Shown here: positions 16,796-25,753 of the stretch, one piece after another
Layout of the letters: each line of letters opens with the position of its first letter
Position numbering within the stretch: the first letter of the stretch is position 1
Source: Chersky-267 sp963744115
GTDB lineage: Bacteria > Chloroflexota > Limnocylindria > Limnocylindrales > CSP1-4
DNA: 64,000 nucleotides
Assembly (NCBI GenBank): GCA_963744115.1
Contig: CAVUSI010000003.1
Coordinates: forward strand, 496,001-560,000
Direction of reading: 5' to 3'
Program-made: the position numbers and the translations under genes
Notes under the pieces: generated by a model
What the model was told of the DNA's origin: nothing
Seen by the model: only the letters and a program-made list of their open reading frames with translations
Database searches by the model: none

Positions 16796-17290
16796 TCAGA
16801 CCGCCGCCAGGATGTCGGACGTCCGCGGTCGATCGTCCACGTTCGTCGATCGGTGCGCATACCGGATCCGGCCCGAGCCGTCGATCAGCAGCGCGGCCGG
16901 CATCGAGATGTCCCGGCGCGCGGCCCCGAAGATGAGCCGGTCGTACCACGGTGCGCCGCGCGTGTCGCGTACCCCGATCGCATCGAGGAGGGATGTCGGC
17001 ACGTCACACAGGATCGTGATCCCGGGACCGAGGTAGTCCTGCATCGGCGCGGCCTCGGTGGCCGAGTCGACCGAGCCCGCGAACACCGACACGCCCGCTG
17101 CGGTGAGCTGGCCACGTCTCTCCACGATCTCGTCGAGCTGGGTCCGACTCGACGGACACCACCAGCCGCGGTACAGGACCAACAGCGCAGGGGCGTGGGA
17201 TACCAGGTCCCGATCCGCCCGGCAGGCCCGAGCACCCCGGTCGCCTGGATGAGGCCATAGACGCTCAGATCGAGCAGGGCACGACCTCTA
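16796..17290 (-). pseudogene. AhpC/TSA (peroxiredoxin-like) protein, frame-disrupted at its N-terminus
   Basis: The intact part (TTG 17182 to the stop at 16796, 128 residues) shows a thioredoxin-fold active site YRGWWCPSSRTQLDEI and the later AALLIDGSGRIRYAH strand. It has a single Cys in CPSS, like one-Cys peroxiredoxin relatives. The expected preceding strands are found in another frame (LLDLSVYGLIQATG, near 17250-17280), while the first frame only becomes sensible at about DRDLVSHAPALLVL. Joining them needs one added base near 17200-17250. No start codon with a ribosome site is visible. Confidence 0.6.
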
Positions 17291-17311
17291 TGGACCAGGT
17301 GTCCCCGCCGG

Positions 17312-18082
17312 TCAAGGATCCTGCGTCGCGTCGTCCGTCGCCTCTTCGCTCGGCTTCGCTCCCGCATCGGGCGTCGCTCCAGCCACGGTGCCGGATCCCC
17401 CGGTCGGTGGGCTGCCTGTCGTCCCCCGCCCTCGATACAGCATGTAGATCGCCACGGCGAGGCCGATCCCGAGGATGATCACCAGGAGGATCACCCACAG
17501 CGATGCGCCGCTTGAGGTCTCACTCGACCCTGGACCTGGGGTGGCGGATGGGCCGACCGTCTCCGGGCTCGCCGTCGGGGTCGGTGAGGCCGTCGGGGTC
17601 GGCGAGGCCGTCGCCGTCGGGGTCGGCTCAGGGGTCGATGTCGCCGTCGGGGTCGGCTCCGGGGTCGACGCCGCCGTCTGGGTGGGCTTCGCGGTCGGGG
17701 TCGATGTCGCCGTCGGGGTCGGCTCGGGGTTCGGCGAGGCCGTCGGGGTGGGTTTCGCCGTCGGGGTCGATGCCGCCGTCGGGGTCGATGCCGCCGTCGG
17801 GGTGGGAGGCGCCGGAGTGGCGGTCGGGGCCGAGGTCGGCTTGGGTGTGGGCGTGGCCGCGGGGGCCGTTGTCGCGGTCGGCAGCGAGGGGCGGGCCGGC
17901 AGCGATGGGACCGCCGGCAGCGACGGTAGGGCCGGCAACGACGATCCCGAGATGCCGCAGCCGGCTGCGATCATCGCCAGGCCGAACAGTGCAGCTATTC
18001 CGCGGGTGGTCCGGGCGTGGCCACGATCACGCCCGGTCGTCAGGGAACGGGTCGGATCCTGGTTGCGACGACTGCGCGGCAT
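17312..18082 (-). CDS. Pro/Thr-rich lipoprotein with C-terminal membrane helix
   Basis: A 256-residue protein. An N-terminal signal ends in a lipobox (ALFGLAMIAAGCG). Residues 45-170 are low-complexity Pro/Thr/Ala/Ser repeats (TPTAAS, TPEPTPTATS, TPTAKPT), encoded by an imperfect 18- to 30-bp tandem repeat. A membrane helix follows (LWVILLVIILGIGLAVAIYML) and then a polar tail. Such proteins span or decorate the cell wall and the linker may be glycosylated. It lies downstream of the glycosyltransferase at 18175 on the same strand. Confidence 0.7.
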   Translation of the reverse strand: MPRSRRNQDPTRSLTTGRDRGHARTTRGIAALFGLAMIAAGCGISGSSLPALPSLPAVPSLPARPSLPTATTAPAATPTPKPTSAPTATPAPPTPTAASTPTAASTPTAKPTPTASPNPEPTPTATSTPTAKPTQTAASTPEPTPTATSTPEPTPTATASPTPTASPTPTASPETVGPSATPGPGSSETSSGASLWVILLVIILGIGLAVAIYMLYRGRGTTGSPPTGGSGTVAGATPDAGAKPSEEATDDATQDP

Positions 18083-18174
18083 ACCGCATCGACGATACCA
18101 CCGGCCGGCCAGGCTGGCCCACGACCAGCCGCGAAACCATCTACCCTACCTCGCTCCGCGAACCGCCGACGCGA

Positions 18175-19401
18175 TCAGCCGTCGCCCAACGGGAGCAGTT
18201 GCGTCGATGGCGCGACGGACCATCCAGCGAGGGCATGCGACCGACGACGAGCGACCCGGTCGATCACGTCTGCGTACTGCTTGCCGACCGCGGACCAGCG
18301 CATCGCCCGCCCGTAGTCGTATGCCCGTCGTCGTGTCGTGGCGGCATGGCCACCGTCAACCAGGTACCGGACGATCGCGGCTGCCATCGCGCTGGAGTCG
18401 CCGGAGGGCACGAGGGTTCCTCGGCCGTCCGCGAGGACCTCCCGGGCGTAGGTGAACGGCGTCGACACGATCGCCCTCCCCGCGCCGACGGCGTACGCAA
18501 GCGTGCCGGACACGATCTGCTCGGCACCCGGATACGGCGTCAGGTAGACGTCGGTCGCCTGGAGCCAGCGAATGAGCGTGGGCTGATCCACATACTCGTC
18601 CACGAGCTCGATGCGCGAGCCCAGCCCGAGCGTCTCCGCATGCTTCCCCAATCGTTGACGGTACGACTCGCCCGCCACCTGGCGCTCATTCGGGTGGGTC
18701 GCTCCAAGGATCACGTAGCGAGCATCCGGGACCGACGGCAGGACCTCCCGGATCGCCTCGATCGCCAGCTCGTAGCCCTTGCCTTGACCGAGCAGGCCGA
18801 AGCTCAGGATCAGCGGTTGATCGGGCGAGCGTCTCAACAGGCGCTTGGCGAGCCGCGGGTCCGCGGCGGGGACGTCGGGAACCCCATGGGGGATGACGAC
18901 GATCCTCGAGGAGTCGACGGAGTACCTGCGCCTGAGACGCCTGGCGGCGGAGAGGGACATGACGACGACTCGATCCGAACCGGCGCACAGCTCATCGATG
19001 ATCGAACGCTGTCGCTGCGACGGGGCCTCCAGGATCGTGTGGAGCGTGGACACGACCGGGACCCGGACGGCTCGCACGAAGTCTAGGACGTCCTCGCCGT
19101 CCGGTCCGCCGTGGATGCCGAACTCATGCTGGAGGAGGACCGCGCGAACGCCGGACCCATCGACCCGATCTGCGGCGACCCGATAGGCGCCCGGGACCGA
19201 CGGCCGGATCTGCATCGTGACCTCGCTCGGGAACGGGCGAACCGGGTCGTCAAGTGCAGCCACCTCGACGCCCAGCCCCTGCCGATGCACGGCGTCCCGT
19301 AGGTCCCGGCTGAAGGTGGCGATCCCGCATCGACGCGGCGGGTATGTGCCGATGATCACGACATCCGTCGCAGGCGGGGTCGGCGAGGACGACATTCTCA
19401 T
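18175..19401 (-). CDS. GT4-type glycosyltransferase
   Basis: A glycosyltransferase of the GT-B fold, 408 residues from ATG 19401, chosen because GGAG lies 9 nt upstream; the frame is open further back without one. The N-terminal domain starts VVIIGTYPPRRCGIATFSRDL. The C-terminal nucleotide-sugar domain contains LILSFGLLGQGKGYELAIEA and the PGAEQIVSGTLAYAVGAGRAIV donor-site segment. It transfers a sugar from an activated donor to an unknown acceptor. Co-direction with a Pro/Thr-rich surface lipoprotein could mean it acts on cell-surface glycans; that is only suggested. Confidence 0.85.
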   Translation of the reverse strand: MRMSSSPTPPATDVVIIGTYPPRRCGIATFSRDLRDAVHRQGLGVEVAALDDPVRPFPSEVTMQIRPSVPGAYRVAADRVDGSGVRAVLLQHEFGIHGGPDGEDVLDFVRAVRVPVVSTLHTILEAPSQRQRSIIDELCAGSDRVVVMSLSAARRLRRRYSVDSSRIVVIPHGVPDVPAADPRLAKRLLRRSPDQPLILSFGLLGQGKGYELAIEAIREVLPSVPDARYVILGATHPNERQVAGESYRQRLGKHAETLGLGSRIELVDEYVDQPTLIRWLQATDVYLTPYPGAEQIVSGTLAYAVGAGRAIVSTPFTYAREVLADGRGTLVPSGDSSAMAAAIVRYLVDGGHAATTRRRAYDYGRAMRWSAVGKQYADVIDRVARRRSHALAGWSVAPSTQLLPLGDG

Positions 19402-19855
19402 CACATGGAACTCCGAGTCAGGTCGAGCACTACGTTCTTGGGCCCGGCGACCCCTGTCACGCGCGATCCGCGGTCCGCGCATGCCTGGCCGAGAACGGCG
19501 TTCGACGGAGCCCGATCACGTCTCGCCACTCCCCGGAGCATCCCGGTGTTCCCAGCCACGCGCCAGGCCGAGGCACGATCGCGGCGGAGGAGGCTGTCGG
19601 GGTGTCTACCAGAACCGTATCCATGGAGGTGTTGCGGCGATCCGCTCCGCCCGTCACGGCAGATGACAATCGCATCGCAGGAGGCGCGTCAGCTCGCGCG
19701 TCGGCGGCGCCCACGCATCAGGAACTCATCCGGCGCGACTCCGACACCGACCGCGAACGTGAGGACGTTGGACACGTCTGGGTGTCACGCCGCTGCAATG
19801 CGCCGGCGCAGCGATCGTATTCCACCGGGCGAGCTCGGCGCGCTAGCGTGCGACC

Positions 19856-20038
19856 GTGAGCGCACCCGCCCGACCACTGATCCCCCGGTCGGGCCCCGAT
19901 GCACGAGCCCCGGTTGCCCCCCAGTCGGCCGGGGTTCGTTGCGCTTTGGGGCTGTCGCCCGACGCCAGGACTCACCGGGCGTCGGGCGTGGCGGTCCTGC
20001 CGAATCTCGGGACCGTCCTCGAGCGGAGGAGGAAGTGA
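19856..20038 (+). CDS. Possible short upstream ORF (60 aa) before the PPOX gene
   Basis: GTG 19856 lies 6 nt after TAGCGT (19844-19849), a good position for a leaderless transcript. The frame runs 60 codons to a TGA at 20036-20038, one nt before the ATG of the next gene. The peptide has no recognisable motif and ordinary shadow-ORF composition. It is reported because both ends fit the regulatory landmarks. The rest of the 19402-20039 gap, over 600 nt, shows no other coding signal. Confidence 0.2.
   Translation: MSAPARPLIPRSGPDARAPVAPQSAGVRCALGLSPDARTHRASGVAVLPNLGTVLERRRK
19957..19987 (+). terminator. 10-bp hairpin in the leader of the PPOX gene
   Basis: GCCCGACGCC (19957-19966) pairs exactly with GGCGTCGGGC (19978-19987) across an 11-nt loop. 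A further CCCCGG/CCGGGG pair lies just upstream (19908-19913 / 19929-19934). There is no T-tract. It may be an attenuator or merely GC-rich structure. Confidence 0.3.
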
Positions 20039-20039
20039 C

Positions 20040-20546
20040 ATGGACGAGAAGAACCTCGCCGACCTGTACCACCTCGATCCCATCCCCTGGTCGCGGGCGC
20101 TCGAGGCTCTCGAATCCGGGGAACCGAAGAAGCAGACGACATTCCTGGCCACGACGCGACCCGACGGTCGGGCCCATCTCGCGGGAGTCGGAGCCCTGTG
20201 GGATCAGGGCAAGGTCTATTTCGTGAGCGGTGCCAGGACTCGCAAGAGCCAGAACCTTGCCCAGAACCCCGCCTGCGCCATCTCGATGCCGGCGCCCGGC
20301 ATCGACCTGGTCGTCGAAGGCCGGGCCGAGAAGGTCACAGACGACCCAACGCTCCAGCGCCTCGCGAAGCGCTACGCCGACCAGGGCTGGCCGGCCAGGG
20401 TCAAGGACGGGGCGTTCACCTACGACTACAGCGCGCCGAGCGCGGGTCCGCCCCCGTGGGACCTCTATTCGATCACGCCGAGCACCGTGTACGCCGTGCT
20501 GGCCGAGGAGCCCGGCGGCGCGATGCGCTGGCGGTTCGGCGACTGA
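20040..20546 (+). CDS. Pyridoxamine 5'-phosphate oxidase-family (split beta-barrel) protein
   Basis: The 168-residue protein has the flavin-binding split-barrel pattern: TTFLATTRPDGRAHLAGVGALWDQGKVYFV, then SGARTRKSQNLAQNPACAIS, and a C-terminal YSITPSTVYAVL strand. Members bind FMN or F420 and reduce small substrates. This subgroup often uses F420 in actinobacteria and Chloroflexota, but the cofactor cannot be told here. ATG 20040 follows a strong GGAGGAGGAAG site. Another flavin-type protein (PaiB) lies 0.5 kb downstream. Confidence 0.85.
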   Translation: MDEKNLADLYHLDPIPWSRALEALESGEPKKQTTFLATTRPDGRAHLAGVGALWDQGKVYFVSGARTRKSQNLAQNPACAISMPAPGIDLVVEGRAEKVTDDPTLQRLAKRYADQGWPARVKDGAFTYDYSAPSAGPPPWDLYSITPSTVYAVLAEEPGGAMRWRFGD

Positions 20547-20581
20547 GGGACCGCATCGCGCGACGGCTCGGCCAGCGGGTC

Positions 20582-20612
20582 TTGACATTGGAGCGACTCC
20601 AAGGTCTATGTT
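20582..20612 (+). promoter_or_regulatory. MerR-type promoter (TTGACA, 19-bp spacer with dyad, TATGTT)
   Basis: The -35 hexamer TTGACA (20582-20587) and -10 hexamer TATGTT (20607-20612) are separated by 19 bp, the overlong spacing typical of MerR-regulated promoters. The spacer contains a perfect dyad TTGGAG-CGA-CTCCAA (20588-20602). The ATG at 20619 is 7 nt after the -10, so the transcript would be leaderless. No merR gene is visible in this window. Confidence 0.8.
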
Positions 20613-20618
20613 CGGGTC

Positions 20619-20975
20619 ATGGCCGCGACACCCGGGTCTGGCTTCCTGGACATCGCCGACCTGACCGGCTATACCGCCACCTGTCGGGCAGCGAGATCGA
20701 GCATGCGCCGGTCATCGCCGGCGACCTCCTCGAGACGATCGTCGGCCGCCTGGAACCGCCGTTCCGGCTGGCCAAGTCATCGACCTTCGCCGGCTGAACC
20801 TGCCGCTCGCTGCAGGCGCTGGACGCCCGGCTGTCCGGATTGGCAGTGCACCTTGCGCGGCCGCGGCGGTCCCTCGCCGTGCTCGATGGACCCTGCTGCG
20901 ATGCCGCGGACGCGATCGTCGGAGCTGCCGAGGGTGGGTGTTCCTGCTGCTCACCGGCGGAGGGTGCGCCGCCGA
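20619..20975 (+). pseudogene. DUF2652 family pseudogene
   Basis: ATG 20619 begins GSGFLDIADLTGYTA, the start of DUF2652 (a cyclase-fold-like family). The frame then breaks. The next homologous part, LSGSEIEHAPVIAGDLLETI followed by GRLEPPFRLAK, is in another frame and runs into a TGA near 20799. Beyond it only weak remnants (RSLQALDARLSGLAVHLA) remain, and the expected EGDA segment is missing. Several lesions indicate true decay rather than one sequencing error. The MerR-type promoter in front is intact. Confidence 0.65.
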
Positions 20976-21068
20976 CGGCCTAAGGTCACGCGCCGAGCCC
21001 GGCGACCGATGTCAACGACCGCGTGGACCGACGGCGATCGCCGGTCGGGGCCGTGCGATGATTCGCCG

Positions 21069-21716
21069 ATGTACGTGCCCGCTCATTTCAAGCCCGCCGA
21101 TGCTCAGGTCACCGCGCTCCTGCGGAACCTCGGCGCCGCCGACCTGATCACGATGACCGCGAACGGGCTGGTCGCGACGATGCTGCCGCTGGTGTACGAC
21201 GAGCCGGGCAGCCGACCCGGTCTCGGACCGTGGGGCGCCCTGCTTGGGCACGTCGCCCGGAACAATCCCCAGTGGCGATCGATGACATCGACCGAGGCCC
21301 TGGTCATCGTCCGCGGCCCCGATGCGTACGTCTCACCCCGCTGGTACGCCACGAAGCGCGAGCACGGGCGCGTGGTGCCGACCTGGAACTACATCACGGC
21401 GCACGTCTACGGCCGCCTCGAGATCCACGACGATCCGGGCTGGGTCGAGGCGAACGTCCGGCGACTCAGCGACCACCACGAACGAACCAGCGCCACGCCG
21501 TGGTCCGTCGACGACGCACCCGAGGCGTACATCGCCGGGCAACTCAAGGCGATCGTCGGTGTCGAGGTCGTCATCGATCGGATCGAGGGCAAGTGGAAGC
21601 TCAGCCAGAACCGCTCGGGCGAGGACATCGCGGGGACGATCGACGGCCTCGACGCCCGTGACGAGCGCGGCATCTCCGCGGCGATGCGAGAACTGCCCCG
21701 CAGCCTTAGGCGCTGA
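21069..21716 (+). CDS. PaiB-family FMN-binding protein
   Basis: A protein of 215 residues matching PaiB/FMN-binding split-barrel regulators. The N-terminus is MYVPAHFKP. The segments PLVYDEPG and GPWGALLGHVARNNPQW follow, then YVSPRWYATKREHGRVVPTWNY and the C-terminal KWKLSQNRSGEDIAG. PaiB of Bacillus was described as a negative regulator of sporulation and protease genes; elsewhere the role is unclear. No ribosome site is evident before ATG 21069. It converges on ldh. Confidence 0.9.
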   Translation: MYVPAHFKPADAQVTALLRNLGAADLITMTANGLVATMLPLVYDEPGSRPGLGPWGALLGHVARNNPQWRSMTSTEALVIVRGPDAYVSPRWYATKREHGRVVPTWNYITAHVYGRLEIHDDPGWVEANVRRLSDHHERTSATPWSVDDAPEAYIAGQLKAIVGVEVVIDRIEGKWKLSQNRSGEDIAGTIDGLDARDERGISAAMRELPRSLRR

Positions 21717-21771
21717 GCGGCCCCCATCGGGACATCGAGCCCGGTCGGGTCGGCCCGATCACCGGCAGGAG

Positions 21772-22749
21772 CTACAGCCCGATCGCCGCGATCGTCTCGC
21801 GCAGGAGGGCAGCCGAGCGCCGCAGGCCGGACGCCTCCTCGGCTGAGAGGCCCAGCCGGAGGGTCTGCTCGACGCCGCGTCGCCCGACGACCGCCGGCAG
21901 CGACAGGTACACGTCGTCGATGCCGTAGTAGTCGCTGATCAGCGAACTGACCGACAGGACCGTCCGCTGGTCCCGCAGGATCGCCTCCACGATCCGGACG
22001 AGGCCGGCCGCGACCGCGTAGTACGTGGCGCCCTTGCGCTCGATGATCCGGTAGGCGGCGTCGCGGGTGCCCTCGAAGATCGCGCTGAGCGCGAGGTCCT
22101 CGTGGCTGGTCCCGGCGGCGGCCGCGAAGTCCGCGATCGGCATCCCGGCGATGTTCGCCGACGACCAGACCGGCACCTCGGAGTCGCCGTGCTCGCCGAC
22201 GATGTGGGCATGGACCGAGCGCGGGTCCACGCCGTAGTGCTCGGCCAGGAGCATCCGGAAGCGTGCCGTGTCGAGGATCGTCCCGGAGCCGATGACGCGC
22301 TCCGCGGGGAGACCGGCGATCCGGTACGTCTGGTATGCGAGCACGTCGACCGGGTTCGTGGCGACGAGGATGATCCCGCCGGGGTTCGCCTCGGCGATCC
22401 GCGGCACCAGCTCGCGGAAGATGCTCGCGTTCGTCTTGATGAGGTCGATCCGCGACTCGCCGGGCTTCTGGGCGGCGCCGGCCGCGATGACGGTCACCGC
22501 CGCGCCACGGCAGTCGGCGATCGGCCCGGCCCAGACGCGGGTGGTCGGGGCGAACGGCACGGCGTGCATGAGGTCCATCGCCTCGCCCTCGGCCTTCCGG
22601 GCGTTCACGTCCGACAGGACGATCTCGGAGGCCAGCCCCGAGAGCAGCAGGCCGAAGGCGAAGGTCGAGCCCACGGCGCCCGTGCCGACGACGGCGACAC
22701 GGGTCGGATGCGGCGGGGCGAGCGGGTCGTCGATGGGGTGTTCGGTCAT
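21772..22749 (-). CDS. ldh: L-lactate dehydrogenase
   Basis: The enzyme (about 325 residues) interconverts pyruvate and L-lactate with NAD(H). The Rossmann motif VAVVGTGAVGSTFAFGLL is at residues 18-35. The substrate-specificity loop AGAAQKPGESRIDL has Gln where lactate (not malate) dehydrogenases have it, followed by the catalytic-loop Arg. The active-site His lies in GEHGDSEVPVWSSA. ATG 22749 is preferred: TAGGGT lies 6 nt upstream on the minus strand (22756-22761), implying a leaderless mRNA. GTG 22752 is directly adjacent and cannot be excluded. Confidence 0.93.
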   Translation of the reverse strand: MTEHPIDDPLAPPHPTRVAVVGTGAVGSTFAFGLLLSGLASEIVLSDVNARKAEGEAMDLMHAVPFAPTTRVWAGPIADCRGAAVTVIAAGAAQKPGESRIDLIKTNASIFRELVPRIAEANPGGIILVATNPVDVLAYQTYRIAGLPAERVIGSGTILDTARFRMLLAEHYGVDPRSVHAHIVGEHGDSEVPVWSSANIAGMPIADFAAAAGTSHEDLALSAIFEGTRDAAYRIIERKGATYYAVAAGLVRIVEAILRDQRTVLSVSSLISDYYGIDDVYLSLPAVVGRRGVEQTLRLGLSAEEASGLRRSAALLRETIAAIGL

Positions 22750-22828
22750 CACCGAACCCTAGCGGAAGCCAACCAGCTCGATCTCGCCAGGCCCACGGGT
22801 CCCGTCTCGCCATCGCCGGGGTGTGAGC

Positions 22829-24031
22829 CTAGGCCGAATGCAATACGTACGCCTCGGTCGGCTCGACCCGACCCTTGACGCTCACCGGTCCGATTGGCGT
22901 GAGCTCGAATGGTCCATCGAGCTGGGCGGCGGTCAGCGGCCCGATGACGACCTCGCCGGGCTTGGCGACGTCCTGGAGCCTTGCGGCGAGGTTGGTCGTG
23001 TCGCCGATCGCCGTGAAGTTCCGGTAGTCCTCGCTCCCGATGTTCCCCACCAGGGCCGGGCCCGAGTTGACCCCGATGTGGAAGCGCGGGCCCGGACGCG
23101 GGCCGGTCGCGAAGACCGCGGTGCCCTCGAGGATCGCAAGCGCCGCGGCGCAGGCACGTGAGGCGTGATCAGCCTGCGGCTTCGGTGCGCCGAATACCGC
23201 CATCACCGCGTCGCCGGCGAGCTGAGTCGGCTGGCCACCCTGCTCGAGGATCGCCGGCAGTGCGACGCCGAAGTACTGGTTCAACATAGCGACGACCTCG
23301 GTGGGCGCCCGCGTCTCAGCGTAGGTCGAGTAGCTGCCAAGGTCGGCGAAGAGGACCGTGACGACGGCGATCTCGCCGCCGAGCTCGGTTCGGCCCGGGT
23401 CGGCCAGGAGCATCGCGGCGAGGTCCGGCGAGAAGTAGCGTCGGACGATTCGCCGGACGCTCGTCAGCGAACTCTCGTGACCGCCCATGAACAGCCGCAC
23501 GAGGAGCAGCGTCAACACCGCAACGCCCGTCAGATTGAGCGGGAACAGGCCGTCCCGGAGCCAGGCCGGCAGCGACGGAGGTGGTGGGGTAGGCGCGATC
23601 GCCGAGACCGCCATCAGCCCTGCATACGCGCCGACGAGGAGGAGGGCAGCCCGACGATGGCCGAGGAGGAGGGCGGTGATGGGTGCGAGGCTGGCCCAGA
23701 TCGCCACCACGCTTCCCGCCACGAACCCGCCCAGGATCCACATCAGGACGAACGGCAAGGTCATGTACGGAACGAACTGGCCGACGGCGAACCACCGATA
23801 GCTGCCGGTCATCCCGAACGCGATCAGGCTCGCGAGAGAGATGACGACGTACAGCCACGGGATGGCGGCAGCGCCGGCCGCGCCGACCGTCCAGTAGATC
23901 GCTCCCCAGATGACGGCCAGCGGCGTGATCACGAGCGCCGCGACGAGCAGGAGGACCTTCCGCAGGCGGGTGTCCTCGTCATCGTCGAGTTCGGCGCCGA
24001 CCGCGAGCACTCGGCGCAGCAGGCCCATCAT
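22829..24031 (-). CDS. Membrane-bound class III adenylate/guanylate cyclase
   Basis: A protein of 400 residues. About six membrane helices occupy residues 25-185, and a class III cyclase catalytic domain covers about 210-400. Metal-binding Asp residues are in VLFADLGSYSTYAE and GDAVMAVFGAP. The transition-state Asn and Arg are in TNLAARLQDV, and the FTAIGDTTN segment is typical. It makes cAMP (or cGMP) from the nucleoside triphosphate at the inner face of the membrane. TAAGAT lies 6 nt before the start on the minus strand (24038-24043), suggesting a leaderless transcript. Confidence 0.9.
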   Translation of the reverse strand: MMGLLRRVLAVGAELDDDEDTRLRKVLLLVAALVITPLAVIWGAIYWTVGAAGAAAIPWLYVVISLASLIAFGMTGSYRWFAVGQFVPYMTLPFVLMWILGGFVAGSVVAIWASLAPITALLLGHRRAALLLVGAYAGLMAVSAIAPTPPPPSLPAWLRDGLFPLNLTGVAVLTLLLVRLFMGGHESSLTSVRRIVRRYFSPDLAAMLLADPGRTELGGEIAVVTVLFADLGSYSTYAETRAPTEVVAMLNQYFGVALPAILEQGGQPTQLAGDAVMAVFGAPKPQADHASRACAAALAILEGTAVFATGPRPGPRFHIGVNSGPALVGNIGSEDYRNFTAIGDTTNLAARLQDVAKPGEVVIGPLTAAQLDGPFELTPIGPVSVKGRVEPTEAYVLHSA

Positions 24032-24180
24032 CGATCGATCTTACGCAGCGTCACCATCCCGCTGGCTTCATGCGTGCCGCTCCCGACGAACCATCGCATC
24101 GGGGTGAGTCTGAGGTAGTCAGACCAGCTCTCGTGGGTCGCAGGTCGCATTCCTGCCCGGTACTTGCGTGGTCCGCGGAT

Positions 24181-24200
24181 ATACGTATACTCGTACGTAT
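24181..24200 (+). promoter_or_regulatory. 20-bp palindromic operator upstream of the EXLDI gene
   Basis: The arms ATACGTA (24181-24187) and TACGTAT (24194-24200) are perfect inverted repeats with a 6-bp centre. The left arm overlaps a second self-complementary core, TATACGTATA (24180-24189). The AT-rich block stands out from its GC-rich surroundings and lies 35 nt before the GTG at 24235. This is the typical size and placement of a TetR- or MarR-type operator; no adjacent repressor gene is seen. Confidence 0.6.
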
Positions 24201-24234
24201 AGCTACTTCGCACCCCAGGAGTTACGATGGAGCC

Positions 24235-24753
24235 GTGCCGAACAAGACGATCTATGTCTCCGATGGAGACCTCGCCATCTATCAACGTGCTCAGGAGCTT
24301 GCCGGCGACAACCTCTCGGCGGCGATCGCCGCTGCGCTCCGTCGCTATGTCGACGTGGAGGAGGGCCGGCGAGAGGGGTTCGACGAGATCACCGTTCGGG
24401 TCGGACCGGGCAAGGGCCGGAAGGTCCGGTTCGTGGGCGTCTTCCTCGGGGAGTGGGTCCAGTCATCGTGGAGCCGCCCCGAGACCTTCCGCGTCTACCG
24501 CGGCCGCACGGGCAAGTTCGTCCTCCACGTCGAGCGCAGCCCCGACTGGACGATGGTCGATCAGGAAGGCAAGCCGGCCGGCTGGCGTGGCCATCTCGGG
24601 ATCGGGAACATCAGCTACGGGACCTCGCCCGGTTCGTCGACCCTCGAGGTCGTCGCGACCCTCGATGAGCTTCGCGAGCGGATCCCGTCCCAGCTCTTCG
24701 ACATCGTCGCGGACTCGGCCAAGCAACCGACGGTGGAAGACCTGGACATCTGA
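24235..24753 (+). CDS. EXLDI family protein
   Basis: A protein of 172 residues. It begins with a short ribbon-helix-helix-like segment (NKTIYVSDGDLAIYQRAQEL, with NLSAAIAAALRRYV after it) and ends in VEDLDI, the C-terminal Glu-x-Leu-Asp-Ile motif that names the EXLDI family. The middle is beta-rich (VRVGPGKGRKVRFVGVFLGEW). The function is unknown; the N-terminus suggests DNA binding. GTG 24235 fits the family start; an ATG at 24227 with AGGAG is out of frame. The gene sits behind a palindromic operator and 36 nt ahead of an ABC exporter. Confidence 0.8.
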   Translation: MPNKTIYVSDGDLAIYQRAQELAGDNLSAAIAAALRRYVDVEEGRREGFDEITVRVGPGKGRKVRFVGVFLGEWVQSSWSRPETFRVYRGRTGKFVLHVERSPDWTMVDQEGKPAGWRGHLGIGNISYGTSPGSSTLEVVATLDELRERIPSQLFDIVADSAKQPTVEDLDI

Positions 24754-24789
24754 TCGACGGCTGCTCGCCGACCCGCGGGGAGGTGCGGC

Positions 24790-25753
24790 ATGACGACCGA
24801 CACGACCCGAGTCGCGATCCGCGCGACCGGGTTGCGCAAGTCGTACGGCACGCAGGTCGTCCTCGACGGCATCGACCTCGAGGTCGCTGAAGGGTCCGTC
24901 TACGCCCTGCTCGGGCCGAACGGCGCGGGCAAGACGACGATGATCCGGATCCTGTCGACGCTCATCTCCGCGGATGGCGGCCAGGTCTGGATCGGCGGCC
25001 ACGACATCGCCCGAGAACCCGATGCGATCCGCGCCGTCATCGGCGTCACGGGTCAGTTCTCGGCGGTCGACGGGCAGTTCACCGGCGAGGAGAACCTGCG
25101 GCTGATGGCGGACCTGCGCCACCTCGGCAAGCAGGCAGGCCGTCGACGCGTGACAGGGCTCCTCCAGCGGTTCGATCTCGTCGACGCCGCGAGGAAACCC
25201 GTGTCGACCTACTCCGGAGGCATGCGGCGGCGATTGGACCTGGCGATGACCCTGGTCGGCGACCCCCGGATCATCTTCCTGGACGAGCCGACGGCCGGGC
25301 TCGATCCTCGCAGCCGCCGAGGCATGTGGGAGACGATCGAGGAGCTCGTCGCGACCGGCGTGACGATCCTCCTCACGACGCAGTACCTCGAGGAGGCGGA
25401 CCGCCTGGCCCATCGGATCGGCGTCCTCGACCGCGGCGTGCTTGTCGCGGAGGGGACGCCGGACGAGCTCAAGCGGCTGGTGCCGGGCGGCCACGTCCAG
25501 CTCTCGTTCGCCGACGCCGATGCGCTCGAGCGCGCTGCCCGCGCCTTCGACGGGGCATCGCGCGACGACGAGTCGCTCACCCTGCAGATCCCGAGCGACG
25601 GAGGGATCGGCTCGCTGCGCACGCTGCTCGACACGATCGAGACGGAGCTCGCTCGACGTCGGAGCGCTCTCGCTGCAGACCCCCGACCTCGACGACGTCT
25701 TCCTGTCGCTGACCGGCGACCACCGACCGACACAGAAGGTGATGGTTCGATGA
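24790..25753 (+). CDS. ABC-2 exporter ATPase (DrrA-like), with an apparent +1 frameshift near its end
   Basis: The ATP-binding subunit has Walker A (LLGPNGAGKTTMIR, about residue 40), the signature YSGGMRRRLDLAMTLVG, Walker B (IIFLDEPTAGLDPRSR) and the H-loop in TTQYLEEADRLAHR. GGGGAGG precedes ATG 24790. Near 25655 the frame becomes Arg/Pro shadow sequence and would fuse into the permease. One base over, the true family ending appears (LDVGALSLQTPDLDDVFLSL) and stops at 25753 in an ATGA overlap with the permease start. The expected product is about 320 residues. The break looks like a single extra base. Confidence 0.85.

Noticed and set aside
17570..17830. Regularly repeated GTCGGGGTCGG-type sequence resembling a repeat array
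   Set aside because: It is the coding strand complement of Pro/Thr/Ala low-complexity linker repeats in one open frame, with no spacers. It is not a CRISPR array. The same applies to 38760-38960.
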